In this document: positions 1-8,800 of the stretch, one piece after another
Numbering within the stretch: position 1 is the stretch's first letter
Layout: every line of letters begins with the position of its first letter
From: Sulfurimonas sp. HSL3-1
Lineage (GTDB): Bacteria; Campylobacterota; Campylobacteria; Campylobacterales; Sulfurimonadaceae
DNA length: 64,000 bases
Direction: 5' to 3'
NCBI RefSeq assembly: GCF_039645995.1
Contig: NZ_CP147920.1
Location: forward strand, 2,232,001 to 2,296,000
The notes under the pieces: generated by a model
What the model was told of the DNA's origin: nothing
Database searches by the model: none
What the model saw: only the letters and a program-made list of their open reading frames with translations
Translations under genes and position numbers: made by a program

Positions 1-272
1 ACTTCCCCACCTAACGTTTTGAACAATTCTCGCTTTGTTTGCCAAAAATCTTTTTTAATTTCACGTTCGGTATACCCATCGTACGAAGAGTCTTTTATAA
101 TAATGCTGCCGTTGCTCGAAACGTTCCAAAAAGCGTACTTAATAGCCCAACGAAGAACACCTTGTTTTTTTATCTTGGCTTTATCGATAACAACTTTATC
201 AAAAGGTGCAAATTGAAGATATCTAAATCGTAAATTTTCGATATCTTCAATGGACTTGATTGTGAAGGTCAT
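1..272 (-). CDS. Partial unidentified gene at the left edge (N-terminal 90 residues)
   Basis: An open frame starts at an ATG at 272 and stays open to the window edge, so only the N-terminal 90 residues are visible (beginning MTFTIKSIEDIENLRF). Its ATG overlaps the stop codon of the upstream nucleotidyltransferase gene as ATGA, which points to translational coupling and supports it as a real, last-visible member of the polysaccharide operon. I do not recognise the family. The segment rich in W, Y and K around residues 35-60 has no motif I can name. It could be a methyltransferase or another tailoring enzyme, but that is a guess from position only. Confidence 0.6.
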   Translation of the reverse strand, partial: MTFTIKSIEDIENLRFRYLQFAPFDKVVIDKAKIKKQGVLRWAIKYAFWNVSSNGSIIIKDSSYDGYTEREIKKDFWQTKRELFKTLGGE

Positions 273-1003
273 CTCACCCTACTTTGATAATTTATTTCAA
301 AATCATTCAGTTCTTCCGGAGTTCCCAAAACCCAATGTTCCTCAGCCATGTTGATAATAAACTTCTTGCCTTCGCTTATCAAATCGTTATACATAGGGGC
401 AATATAGAACTCTCCTTTTGTCAATACTTCGCTTTCTATATGTTTTTTCGCAACATCTACAAAATCCGAAGCCCTTTTGAAATGATACAAACCAGTCAGT
501 GCATAATTTGAAATTGCAACCTTCTCAGCAGTTTCCACTACATAGCCATTCTCATCCAGTTTTGCAAAACTAAACCTGTCTTCGTTACTATGAAAAGCGC
601 CCAACACACCATCGCAATCTTCTCGTAATAGATCGTATTTCAGACTCGGGGCATAAACATGGGTATCAATATTGAAAATAACCAGATCTTTGTCTGGCTC
701 AAAGAACTCTTCACCCATCATAACTGTTTCAGCCTGTCCTCTAGTCACTTTATCCAGAAAAAGTATTTCTAGTTTTTTTACTCTGTCTGCATAAAGCTTT
801 TTTATAACACTATCTATGGAATATTTTTCTTTGTGCTCTTTCAAACCTATAAAAATAAGTGAATCACATATTTCCAATGGCAAAGAGTCAACTGACCATT
901 CAAGGAGTGTCTTGCCGTGAGCTTCAATTAACATCTTCGGCATCTCATAACCAGCTTTTTGAAAGCGGGAGCCTTTCCCGGCCATTGGAATCACAAAAGT
1001 CAC
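269..1003 (-). CDS. Sugar/small-molecule nucleotidyltransferase (NTP_transferase family)
   Basis: The 244-residue protein begins MTFVIPMAGKGSRF, the glycine-rich nucleotide-binding loop of NTP-transferase enzymes, followed by a KMLIE segment at residues 23-27 (usual KPML-type position) and a DTHVY metal-binding region near residue 112. Such enzymes join a sugar phosphate or other phosphorylated small molecule to a nucleotide for glycan assembly. It overlaps the preceding HAD phosphatase gene by 4 bp and the following partial gene by 4 bp. The trio nucleotidyltransferase, HAD phosphatase and kinase-type protein resembles capsule-modification clusters of Campylobacter that activate a phosphorylated substituent. 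The actual substrate cannot be read from the sequence. Confidence 0.8.
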   Translation of the reverse strand: MTFVIPMAGKGSRFQKAGYEMPKMLIEAHGKTLLEWSVDSLPLEICDSLIFIGLKEHKEKYSIDSVIKKLYADRVKKLEILFLDKVTRGQAETVMMGEEFFEPDKDLVIFNIDTHVYAPSLKYDLLREDCDGVLGAFHSNEDRFSFAKLDENGYVVETAEKVAISNYALTGLYHFKRASDFVDVAKKHIESEVLTKGEFYIAPMYNDLISEGKKFIINMAEEHWVLGTPEELNDFEINYQSRVR

Positions 1004-1392
1004 TCGTCACCCCTTACACTTTTTTCATGAGACTGCGGAAGGTTCTGCCCATCTCCATCAATTTCTGTCCAGTTATTAAAGCGGTATGCATTATCATCGA
1101 TGTAGATATCAGCCCAAGGTTTTCCGAAGTGTATTTCGTCGTACTCTACACCATGTTTTTCAAGCCATTCTAAAGTGACCTGAGCAACGCGCTGCTGCAC
1201 AAGTCCTACATTACCCTGACATGTTTTCATATGCCGTGCCGTCAAAATAATGATGTAATGACCAAAACTTTTTAGTTCGTTAATTCTTTCAATTGCACCT
1301 GCTATAGGCTCTACATCTGCATATGTCTGGCCTGGCTGTTTGAGCTGACAGATTACACCATCCAAATCGATACATATTCGTTTTATTTTCAT
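1000..1392 (-). CDS. HAD-family phosphatase of capsule/O-antigen type
   Basis: The 130-residue protein carries the HAD nucleophile motif DLDGVI at residues 8-13, a TAR segment (motif II region) near residue 51 and a C-terminal GKPWADIYIDDNA stretch that supplies the motif III lysine and motif IV aspartates. It is small and capless, like the capsule-biosynthesis phosphatases found in polysaccharide clusters. It overlaps its neighbours by 4 bp on both sides, so it is probably translated as part of a coupled unit with the kinase-type fusion upstream and the nucleotidyltransferase downstream. Its likely job is to dephosphorylate, or recycle, the intermediate that those two proteins handle. Substrate unknown. 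Confidence 0.75.
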   Translation of the reverse strand: MKIKRICIDLDGVICQLKQPGQTYADVEPIAGAIERINELKSFGHYIIILTARHMKTCQGNVGLVQQRVAQVTLEWLEKHGVEYDEIHFGKPWADIYIDDNAYRFNNWTEIDGDGQNLPQSHEKSVRGDE

Positions 1393-3032
1393 GTGTTTAT
1401 CCCCAATGACTGATTTAAAAGTACAATGCCGTGCACATAGAATGCGACTTGCCTATCTGGGTCCTCATTATGAAGCGGTGGCATTGAAAGGAATAGGAGT
1501 GCAGTTAAAAACAGAATGTCATTTACGCTATAGCCAAGTTCTTCTATCAGTTTTTTGTTCAAATGCTCAAGCAGCTCATGAGTCTCCCGCTTATGCACAC
1601 TGAAATTGACAGTGTTATCATCCTCAATATCAAGGGTGAAAAGTTTGGCGATAAAATAGTCATAACGCCCAATAATCGAATGCGTCAGTTTGGCCAAGTC
1701 ATATTTGCTGTCGCCGTAAATTCCAACACATTCTGATCCAAAGCTTCCTCGTGCATCGATCAGCCGGATGATGCCACTTTTATGATCATAAAGAATATTA
1801 TTAAAACAATAATCACCGTGCATAATACAAAAATCATTTTCATCATAGAGTTCTTCAAGACGTTTGGAAATAGTCTCTTTGAGTACAGGAAAATTTTTGT
1901 AGCGAACGTTGTTAATTGTCAACTCATCATTCTGAAGTATAAATCTACGATTGTCTGACAGTTGATGCATAAATTTGTCAACTCTGTCTAGTAGTTTACC
2001 CTCATAAAATCTTTTATAGGCCTTCATCCCAATCGAAAACGAGTGCTTTTTAAACTGTTTCAACGGCTGTGTTAACGCCTTAAAGGCTTTTTCCCACATC
2101 CCGTTGGAAAGATTCCAGTAAAGCATGTACTCAGCCATGGTCGGATAGCCGTAATACTCGATTTTAGCACTGGCACGCTCTTCAAAAAAAGAACTCCCGA
2201 TAATCCGAGGGAAAAACACCTGAATCTCATGTGGTAAAAGATGCATAAATTCAATTTCATCTTTAAACTTCTTATTATTTGTGGAATGTTTTTCCAAAAT
2301 ACCTTTATCTGAATGAATTTGAATTGCATTAAATGACCTGGATGCAATCAATTTTGCCTTTGACTCATAAAAGTTTATTTCATGACCACAGTCGATCCAA
2401 TCGACTGTTTGATATGTGAGTCCGTGTTTGCCTTCAATCATTCTGACTACTTCTAGCAGATCTGTCATAGTTGTAGAACGACTCAATGCATCAACCATCC
2501 ATGCCTTTGAGGTTCTTAAGACCCCTGTAAATGCATGAGACTTTTCAAGTGGCAGCGTCCCTTTAACAAAAAATTCAATCGTATCACTACGAGGCGTGAC
2601 CAATGAAAAGTCCGCATTTTCATAAGTTGCAATAGACAAAAACACTTCATTTTGTTCAGGAATTTTGGTCGGTATTGTCGTCACTGGGTTGATAATAAGA
2701 TCTTCACTCATACTATTTTCATTGAGTACAATAGCAATTGTCTCATTTATACCGCTAGACTCTCCTATCTTCACCAATGAAACATTTTGAAGGTAATACT
2801 TTAAATGTGTTCTTACCTCATCTTCATCGTATTCATTTATCACTAGATAAATTCTACTTTCAGGAAGAAATTCTTGATAAAATTCAATGATATTAGATGC
2901 TGCTGTTCTAGTATTCACTGGGACAAGGGCTGGGGAACTAAATGCATAATCAAGAAAATGATTCTTATTTTTCAGACTCCCTGCAGCCAAAATAATTACT
3001 GATATATCCTTATAATTTTTGGTATGTTTCAT
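1389..3032 (-). CDS. Fusion of a nucleotidyltransferase-like domain and an APH/choline-kinase-like phosphotransferase
   Basis: The N-terminal ~230 residues start with KDISVIILAAGS, a degenerate NTP-transferase loop. The C-terminal half has HGDYCFNNILYD and IRLIDARG, the catalytic loop and metal-binding motif of aminoglycoside-phosphotransferase/choline-kinase-like enzymes. The N-terminal domain lacks the usual arginine and lysine after the glycine loop (LAAGSLKNKN), so it may bind rather than transfer. I chose the ATG at 3032: it overlaps the upstream stop as ATGA and has a GGAAG ribosome site about 8 bp before it. An ATG at 3044 has no such site. With the adjacent HAD and nucleotidyltransferase it may phosphorylate and activate a small substituent. 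Confidence 0.75.
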   Translation of the reverse strand: MKHTKNYKDISVIILAAGSLKNKNHFLDYAFSSPALVPVNTRTAASNIIEFYQEFLPESRIYLVINEYDEDEVRTHLKYYLQNVSLVKIGESSGINETIAIVLNENSMSEDLIINPVTTIPTKIPEQNEVFLSIATYENADFSLVTPRSDTIEFFVKGTLPLEKSHAFTGVLRTSKAWMVDALSRSTTMTDLLEVVRMIEGKHGLTYQTVDWIDCGHEINFYESKAKLIASRSFNAIQIHSDKGILEKHSTNNKKFKDEIEFMHLLPHEIQVFFPRIIGSSFFEERASAKIEYYGYPTMAEYMLYWNLSNGMWEKAFKALTQPLKQFKKHSFSIGMKAYKRFYEGKLLDRVDKFMHQLSDNRRFILQNDELTINNVRYKNFPVLKETISKRLEELYDENDFCIMHGDYCFNNILYDHKSGIIRLIDARGSFGSECVGIYGDSKYDLAKLTHSIIGRYDYFIAKLFTLDIEDDNTVNFSVHKRETHELLEHLNKKLIEELGYSVNDILFLTALLFLSMPPLHNEDPDRQVAFYVHGIVLLNQSLGINT

Positions 3033-3976
3033 ACTATCTTCCATGTTGACAGATCCCTATCTATCATCTTTTCCAAATGCTCTATATCTTCTTTGAAATA
3101 GGGAAAGAATTTTATTTTATCGCTTGAAGACAGCATCGGTATATTGTGTGTCAACAAAAATTTTTCTTTTATCAGCTCTTTTAAATTAATAGGTATAACA
3201 CCAAGTATTTTTTTATAAAATTTATTTTTTCTTGCTTTTGCAAATATCGAATATCTCATTACACTTTTTGTCTCATTATATTTTTTTTCAGTATCAATAC
3301 TCATTCTTTCAACTTGCAAAAAATCAAAAATCTCATCCAATATTTGTTGCGTGTTTCTTTTTACATCATCAAACAAAATTATTTTGATTTGATCTTTTGG
3401 AAACAATTCAAAATATTTCGCAAGTTGTCGAGAATACAGTCCAAGTTCCAAATATAAAAAAGAATTTCCCCATTGTCTCTTTGCCACCTCTTGGTCTTGT
3501 TTTACAGCTTCAGAAAATGTTGCTCTCATGGCCCTACCATCTCTGAAATCCATTAACCAATGAGAAAAAGCCCTCTCAACAGGGTTTCTCAAAAAAAATA
3601 CTAATTTTGCGTCAGGATTAAACTTAAAAATTTCTTCTGCGGCATCATGACTCCATAAATAAAATACACTACTTTCTCCTATAATTTTTTCAGAAGAAAC
3701 TCCTTTAAACAAAGCCAAATAATCTTCTTCCTCTTCTATACAAAAAGCAGCGTGCTTTGATGGCAAAGGATCGTGTGATAAATACTCTTTAATATCAAAA
3801 CAATCTTGAATCTTAAATCTTGAATCAAAATTTTTGCATCTAATATCTTTACTAAAATAGTGAGGTTCCTTGATAGGAGACATAAATATGGAGGGATGCT
3901 GGTCTAAATAATTATGAAATGAAGTTGTACCTGTTTTTGGTGCTCCACCAATGAAAAAGTTTGGTAATGAATTCAT
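3029..3976 (-). CDS. PAPS-dependent sulfotransferase
   Basis: The 315-residue protein begins MNSLPNFFIGGAPKTGTTS. The GAPKTGTTS segment is the 5'-phosphosulfate-binding loop of sulfotransferases, and KLVFFLRNPVERAFSHW near residue 125 is the 3'-phosphate-binding motif with its Arg and Ser. It should transfer sulfate from PAPS to a hydroxyl on a carbohydrate. It overlaps the flippase gene by 4 bp and lies in the same directional block as cysDNC and cysQ, which make PAPS and clear PAP, so a glycan acceptor is the reasonable inference. The gene is very AT-rich compared with the rest of the window, suggesting transfer. Confidence 0.88.
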   Translation of the reverse strand: MNSLPNFFIGGAPKTGTTSFHNYLDQHPSIFMSPIKEPHYFSKDIRCKNFDSRFKIQDCFDIKEYLSHDPLPSKHAAFCIEEEEDYLALFKGVSSEKIIGESSVFYLWSHDAAEEIFKFNPDAKLVFFLRNPVERAFSHWLMDFRDGRAMRATFSEAVKQDQEVAKRQWGNSFLYLELGLYSRQLAKYFELFPKDQIKIILFDDVKRNTQQILDEIFDFLQVERMSIDTEKKYNETKSVMRYSIFAKARKNKFYKKILGVIPINLKELIKEKFLLTHNIPMLSSSDKIKFFPYFKEDIEHLEKMIDRDLSTWKIV

Positions 3977-5313
3977 TTTCTTCCCCTTAAGCTTGGTATG
4001 TAAGAAATATAAAAGCCATGTTTTCTTTTAATATATACAGATGCAAGAATATTCCAAAATATCATACTGGTCATACTTGCAAAAGCAGCACCCTCTATTC
4101 CATGTGAAGGGATTAAAAGAAAATTCAGAATGATATTGAGTGCAGCAGCAAAAATTACAATATTTTGAAAGATTTTTTGATCACCAGTCATATCCAAAAA
4201 GTAGCCCACTGATCCTGCAGCAGCGTTAATAAACTGACCAATTGAAAGGAAAATAAGTGCATAATAACCTCTGCTAAAGGATTCTCCAAAAATTGACAAT
4301 ACATAATGCCCAGCAAATATGTAAACAAGAATTAAAGGTAACGTCATCCAAAAAATTAGTTTAGAAGACTTCTGTGCTACTTCTTTTAAATCTTCTAAAT
4401 TATTTGAGTGATAGAGCTGTGAGAACTTGGGTGCTGCCATTGAATTGATGGCATTTAATATGAAGCTTGTAAGTAAAGCCATCTTTAATGTAATAGCATA
4501 GATACCTACATCAGTTTCATTCCTCATAATTCCAAGCATAATTATGTCTGTTTGAGAAATGACTAAATGCATCACAGCAGTTAAAAACATAGGAAAAGAA
4601 AGTGAAAAAATTTCAGCTTTCTTGATCTGGGGCACTGTGCTATGATTCTTAGAAACTCTGCCTTTAAAGGTTGACCGGATTATATAGAAGAGGATGAGTG
4701 CAGTTATTAGACTAGTTGCAAAAATAATGTATACAGGATTATCTCGATTATAAAACACTACCGTAGTCACAATCAATAAAATAAGGGTAATAATGGAAGG
4801 GATCAATTGCATTAAAGCGAATAGATCTATTTTTTGTATAGCTCTCAATGTATCCGTATTCAATATATTTAATGTTGAAATTACAATGAAAGGTGCTGCT
4901 ATTAAAAAATATTCCTGCAAATAGTCTTTATGAAAAATATATTCGGCTATAAAAGAAGAGGATATAAACAATACTATCCCAGCACAAATAGAAATCATAA
5001 ATACAATCAATCTTGTCTTATTGTAAATAATGTATGCTGCGGTCTCAGAATGCTTTTCTGTATATTCAGGAATCAATCGCAAAATTGATGTATTATGACC
5101 CATTAAGCCAACAATTCCAAAAATAAGTAAAATAGAATTAATTATTGCAACAATTCCCACTACATCTGGGCCGTAGTATCTCGCTATTATCAAACTTGAT
5201 ATCAAGCCAAAACCTGTTGCAAGTACTTTCGCAGAAAAGGCCAGAATACTTCCTCTGATTATTTCTTTAAAATGCTTGTTGAAGTTAAATCGGTTTCTCA
5301 ATTTTAAATTCAT
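3973..5313 (-). CDS. Wzx-like polysaccharide flippase (MATE/PST superfamily)
   Basis: The 446-residue protein is almost entirely hydrophobic segments, consistent with 12 or more membrane helices. It opens with a basic stretch followed by GSILAFSAKVLATGFGL and LIIARYYGP, the typical start of Wzx/RfbX-type lipid-linked oligosaccharide flippases. It probably moves the undecaprenyl-linked repeat unit across the inner membrane. I chose the ATG at 5313 because GGGAAA lies upstream. A GTG at 5331 in the same frame is possible but has no clear ribosome site. The sequence is markedly AT-rich. No Wzy polymerase or glycosyltransferase is visible, so they are presumably further left. Confidence 0.8.
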   Translation of the reverse strand: MNLKLRNRFNFNKHFKEIIRGSILAFSAKVLATGFGLISSLIIARYYGPDVVGIVAIINSILLIFGIVGLMGHNTSILRLIPEYTEKHSETAAYIIYNKTRLIVFMISICAGIVLFISSSFIAEYIFHKDYLQEYFLIAAPFIVISTLNILNTDTLRAIQKIDLFALMQLIPSIITLILLIVTTVVFYNRDNPVYIIFATSLITALILFYIIRSTFKGRVSKNHSTVPQIKKAEIFSLSFPMFLTAVMHLVISQTDIIMLGIMRNETDVGIYAITLKMALLTSFILNAINSMAAPKFSQLYHSNNLEDLKEVAQKSSKLIFWMTLPLILVYIFAGHYVLSIFGESFSRGYYALIFLSIGQFINAAAGSVGYFLDMTGDQKIFQNIVIFAAALNIILNFLLIPSHGIEGAAFASMTSMIFWNILASVYIKRKHGFYISYIPSLRGRK

Positions 5314-5351
5314 AAAAATTCTATTTCCCACATTTTTGACAGCTAACTTCG

Positions 5352-6407
5352 TTAGACAATCCCATTACCAGGGTTGTTTATTTTTTTCTTACATTCATTT
5401 CGATATTTCTTTAAATACCATTCAACCGTCTTGATGATCCCACTTTCAAAGTCTTCATCTGCCCTCCAGCCCAATTCTGTTTCAATTTTTGTCGCATCGA
5501 TGGCATAACGGCGGTCATGCCCGGCGCGGTCCTCGACGTAGCGGATCAGCTCCTTGTAGCTCCCTGCTGCTGTCGGCTTTAATTCATCCAGGATCTCGCA
5601 CACCTTGTCGGCGATGTAATTATTGGTCCGTTCGTTTCGTCCGCCGATGTTGTAGACCTCACCATTTTTGCCCATATGGTAGACAAGGTCGATCCCCTTG
5701 CAGTGGTCCAGCACGTAGAGCCAGTCGCGGATGTTCTTGCCGTCACCGTAGATGGGGATTTCATCCCCTGCAAGTGCTTTGCGGATGATTGTCGGAATGA
5801 GCTTCTCGTCATGCTGCTTCGGACCGTAGTTGTTAGAGCAGTTTGTAATGACCGTGTTCATCCCGTAGGTGTGGTGGTAGCTGCGAACGACCATATCGCT
5901 GCCTGCTTTGGAAGCACTGTAGGGAGAGTTAGGCGCGTAAGGGGTCTCTTCGGTAAAGAGCCCCTCTGCCCCAAGTGTACCGTAGACTTCATCGGTTGAG
6001 ATGTGGTGGAAACGGCACCCCTCATACCCCTCCTTATAAACAAAAGGTTTTTCCATCCACTGCTTGTAGGCGACATCGATAAGAGTGAAGGTTCCGTTAA
6101 CGTTCGTTTGGACAAAGACGCCCGGGTTCTTGATGGAGTTGTCCACGTGGCTCTCAGCCGCAAAATGGATAACGCCACGGATATCGTAGGTAGTGAAGAT
6201 GTATTCGACTAGTTCACGGTTGCAAATGTCGCCTTTGACAAAGGTGTGACGCTCGTCGCCCTCAACCTCTTTGAGATTGTCCAGGTTCCCGGCATAGGTC
6301 AGCAGGTCCAGGTTGACAATGTGGTAGTCGGGGTATTTATCCAGGAAATAGGGAACGAAATTTGAACCAATAAAACCGGCGCAGCCGGTCACCAAAATTG
6401 ATTTCAT
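5352..6407 (-). CDS. rmlB: dTDP-glucose 4,6-dehydratase
   Basis: The 351-residue extended short-chain dehydrogenase has the NAD-binding GCAGFIG loop at residues 8-14, STDEVYG with the catalytic Asp-Glu pair near residue 138, and YSASK for the catalytic Tyr/Lys near residue 163. It converts dTDP-glucose to dTDP-4-keto-6-deoxyglucose, the second step of dTDP-L-rhamnose synthesis. The start codon overlaps the rmlD stop by one base. Base composition is uneven: roughly 5495-6380 is GC-rich like the core genome, while the 3' end (5352-5490) is AT-rich like the downstream flippase, which may mark a recombination joint inside the gene. Confidence 0.95.
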   Translation of the reverse strand: MKSILVTGCAGFIGSNFVPYFLDKYPDYHIVNLDLLTYAGNLDNLKEVEGDERHTFVKGDICNRELVEYIFTTYDIRGVIHFAAESHVDNSIKNPGVFVQTNVNGTFTLIDVAYKQWMEKPFVYKEGYEGCRFHHISTDEVYGTLGAEGLFTEETPYAPNSPYSASKAGSDMVVRSYHHTYGMNTVITNCSNNYGPKQHDEKLIPTIIRKALAGDEIPIYGDGKNIRDWLYVLDHCKGIDLVYHMGKNGEVYNIGGRNERTNNYIADKVCEILDELKPTAAGSYKELIRYVEDRAGHDRRYAIDATKIETELGWRADEDFESGIIKTVEWYLKKYRNECKKKINNPGNGIV

Positions 6408-7279
6408 TAATTTATACCTCTAGCTTTAATTTCATCAATACACTCTCTCAGTGAATCACGCCAATAGGGCAATTCAATATTGAAATCACGTTGTATTTTT
6501 GTCTTATCCATTACGCTATATGCAGGTCTCATAACGTTTGACGGGTATTCATCAGAGAGAATCGGAATGATATTACAGTCAATGCCCATCATTGCGACGG
6601 CTTCATGGGCCAGGTCATACCAACTGGCAACACCTAAATCACTTAAGTGATAAATTTCTGGTGTTGTATTGTCGAGTTTTGGAAGCATCTTTAAGACAGT
6701 ATCTGCAATTGTTTCAGCATAAGTAGGTGTACCTACCTGATCATAGACGACGCGAAGCTCTTTTTTGTTCTGAGCATGGTGCAAGATCGTTTTCACAAAA
6801 TTTTTGGCAAAACTGGAATAGATCCAGGCCACTCTCAGAACAACCCCGTTAGCTGTATGGTTGAGCACGGCATTCTCTCCGGCTACTTTTGATTGACCAT
6901 ATACGTTCAAAGGCTCTGTCAAGGTATTCTCCAGATACGGAGTGTTTTGCTTACCGTCAAAGACATAATCACTTGAAAAAGTAATCAAACGGAAAGAATT
7001 TTCTTGGCTCAGTAATGCAAGCTGTTTGACTGCATCAGCATTAATACGATGTGCCCGTTCACTCTCTTCTTCCGCTTTATCAGAAGCCGTATATGCCGCA
7101 CAATTAATCAAGAAGTCAATTGGATTATTTTTTATAAAATCCGATATTTGCTGATTATTTTCAATATCAAAGGTACTTCGGTCAACAAAGAGAAACTCAA
7201 ATTCTGAATATCGGCCAGCCACTTTTTGGAATGCTTGTCCCAATTGACCCGTGGCACCCGTTATAAGCACTTTGCTCAT
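6407..7279 (-). CDS. rmlD: dTDP-4-dehydrorhamnose reductase
   Basis: The 290-residue protein begins MSKVLITGATGQLGQAF, a Rossmann GxxGxxG NAD(P)H-binding motif, and has YVFDGKQ near residue 119 and VYGQSK near residue 142 for the catalytic Tyr and Lys, all hallmarks of RmlD. It reduces dTDP-4-dehydrorhamnose to dTDP-L-rhamnose, the last step of the pathway. It overlaps rmlC by 4 bp and rmlB by 1 bp, so the four rml genes form a tightly packed unit in the order A, C, D, B. Confidence 0.94.
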   Translation of the reverse strand: MSKVLITGATGQLGQAFQKVAGRYSEFEFLFVDRSTFDIENNQQISDFIKNNPIDFLINCAAYTASDKAEEESERAHRINADAVKQLALLSQENSFRLITFSSDYVFDGKQNTPYLENTLTEPLNVYGQSKVAGENAVLNHTANGVVLRVAWIYSSFAKNFVKTILHHAQNKKELRVVYDQVGTPTYAETIADTVLKMLPKLDNTTPEIYHLSDLGVASWYDLAHEAVAMMGIDCNIIPILSDEYPSNVMRPAYSVMDKTKIQRDFNIELPYWRDSLRECIDEIKARGIN

Positions 7280-7851
7280 TGGTAATAATCCTTACTGTAA
7301 TCGAACAAATAGGCATTACCAGATGCTATCGTCGGCAGCCCAGCATCTTTCTCCGATACGATGATCTCTTCGTAAGGCATATGCCAATCAATATTCAACG
7401 CGTCATCTTGAAATGATACCCCTCTCTCATGTTCGAAAGAGTAAAAATTGTCAACCTTATACTGAAAAATTGCTTCGTCACTCAGAGTGATGACTGCATG
7501 GGCGAAGCCCCGTGGTATAAACAGTTGTCTCTTGTTTTCTGCACTGAGTACAACAGCAACATGTTGACCGAATGTCGGGGACCCTTTACGTATATCTACA
7601 GCCACATCAAGGGCTGAACCTTGTACTACACGTGCAAGTTTACTTTGGCAAAAAGGAGGGATTTGATAGTGGAGACCTCGTAAAACACCCCGCCTGGATT
7701 TTGACTCATTATCTTGTACAAATTTTGTTTCGACCACACTTTCACAAAACTTATTATTGTTAAAGCTCTCAAAAAAATAACCGCGCTCGTCGCCAATCAC
7801 TCTAGGCTCGATAATGACAACTTCCGGTATAGCCGTTTCAATAATATGCAT
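7276..7851 (-). CDS. rmlC: dTDP-4-dehydrorhamnose 3,5-epimerase
   Basis: The 191-residue cupin has the family signatures RGYFFESFNN and RGVLRGLHYQIPP, where the His of GLHYQ is the catalytic base, and FIPRGFAHA later on. It epimerises C3 and C5 of dTDP-4-keto-6-deoxyglucose. I chose the ATG at 7851, directly after the rmlA stop. The GGAAG inside the last rmlA codons serves as ribosome site. A longer frame starting at 7869 lies wholly inside rmlA's end and would lose that site. Confidence 0.94.
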   Translation of the reverse strand: MHIIETAIPEVVIIEPRVIGDERGYFFESFNNNKFCESVVETKFVQDNESKSRRGVLRGLHYQIPPFCQSKLARVVQGSALDVAVDIRKGSPTFGQHVAVVLSAENKRQLFIPRGFAHAVITLSDEAIFQYKVDNFYSFEHERGVSFQDDALNIDWHMPYEEIIVSEKDAGLPTIASGNAYLFDYSKDYYQ

Positions 7852-7852
7852 A

Positions 7853-8731
7853 CTATCTTCCTTCAACAATACGCATCAAATACTGCCCATACTGATTTTT
7901 CAGTAGAGGTTCGGCAAGTTTTTTCAGTTGGGCAACATCAATATAACCCTTGTGAAATGCAATCTCCTCCAAACAAGCCACTTTTAGCCCCTGCCGTTTT
8001 TCAATCACCTCAATAAAATTGCTGGCCTCCAGCAAACTTTCATGCGTGCCGGTATCGAGCCATGCAAACCCGCGTCCCATGACCTCGACTTTTAAAGCTT
8101 TTCTACCTAAAAACTCTGTATTCACAGACGTAATTTCAAGCTCGCCTCTCTCTGAAGGCTGAATGTTTTTGGCAATCTTCACTACCTCATTCGTATAAAA
8201 ATATAAACCGATTACAGCATGATTACTCTTGGGTGATTTCGGCTTTTCTTCCAGGCTTAATACGTTTCCGTTATTGTCGAATTCCACAACGCCGTAGCGT
8301 TCGGGGTCATTTACATAGTAGCCAAAGACCACAGACTTTCTTTCTTCTTGAACGGTTTTAACACTGTTCCCCAAAAGTTCTGTCAGCCCTTGTCCGTAAA
8401 AAATATTGTCCCCGAGAACCAGACACACATCATCATCGCCGATGAACTCCTCGCCAAGGATAAATGCCTGTGCCAATCCGTCTGGAGAAGGCTGTTCAAT
8501 ATATTCGAAACGCATTCCTATCTCACTGCCGTCTCCGAGGAGCTCCTCGAAGCGGGGCAGATCTTTTGGAGTAGAAATAATCAGTACTTCGCGTATCCCA
8601 GCTAGCATCAATACAGAAAGCGGATAATAGATCATCGGTTTGTCATAAATGGGCGTCAACTGCTTACTAACCCCCCGTGTAATCGGGTAGAGACGCGTCC
8701 CGCTTCCGCCGGCTAAAATGATGCCCTTCAT
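7853..8731 (-). CDS. rmlA: Glucose-1-phosphate thymidylyltransferase
   Basis: The 292-residue protein starts [18 protein letters not shown], the dTTP-binding loop of RmlA, followed by [18 protein letters not shown] and later [19 protein letters not shown], both diagnostic. It makes dTDP-glucose, the committed precursor for dTDP-rhamnose. It is the first gene of the rml cluster. The 69-bp gap to cysQ is AT-rich and could hold a promoter, so the rml-wzx-sulfotransferase block may be transcribed independently of the cys genes as well as by read-through. Confidence 0.96.
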   Translation of the reverse strand: MKGIILAGGSGTRLYPITRGVSKQLTPIYDKPMIYYPLSVLMLAGIREVLIISTPKDLPRFEELLGDGSEIGMRFEYIEQPSPDGLAQAFILGEEFIGDDDVCLVLGDNIFYGQGLTELLGNSVKTVQEERKSVVFGYYVNDPERYGVVEFDNNGNVLSLEEKPKSPKSNHAVIGLYFYTNEVVKIAKNIQPSERGELEITSVNTEFLGRKALKVEVMGRGFAWLDTGTHESLLEASNFIEVIEKRQGLKVACLEEIAFHKGYIDVAQLKKLAEPLLKNQYGQYLMRIVEGR

Positions 8732-8800
8732 AGTGATCCTTTTCGCGAAGTGTATTGCAAATAGTTTTCCAAACGATTACAATCTATTTTAAAATTAACT

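Noticed and set aside
5342-5355. Terminator between rmlB and the flippase gene
   Set aside because: The CTAAC/GTTAG stem is only 5 bp, overlaps the rmlB stop and has no T-run, and the genes look co-transcribed.
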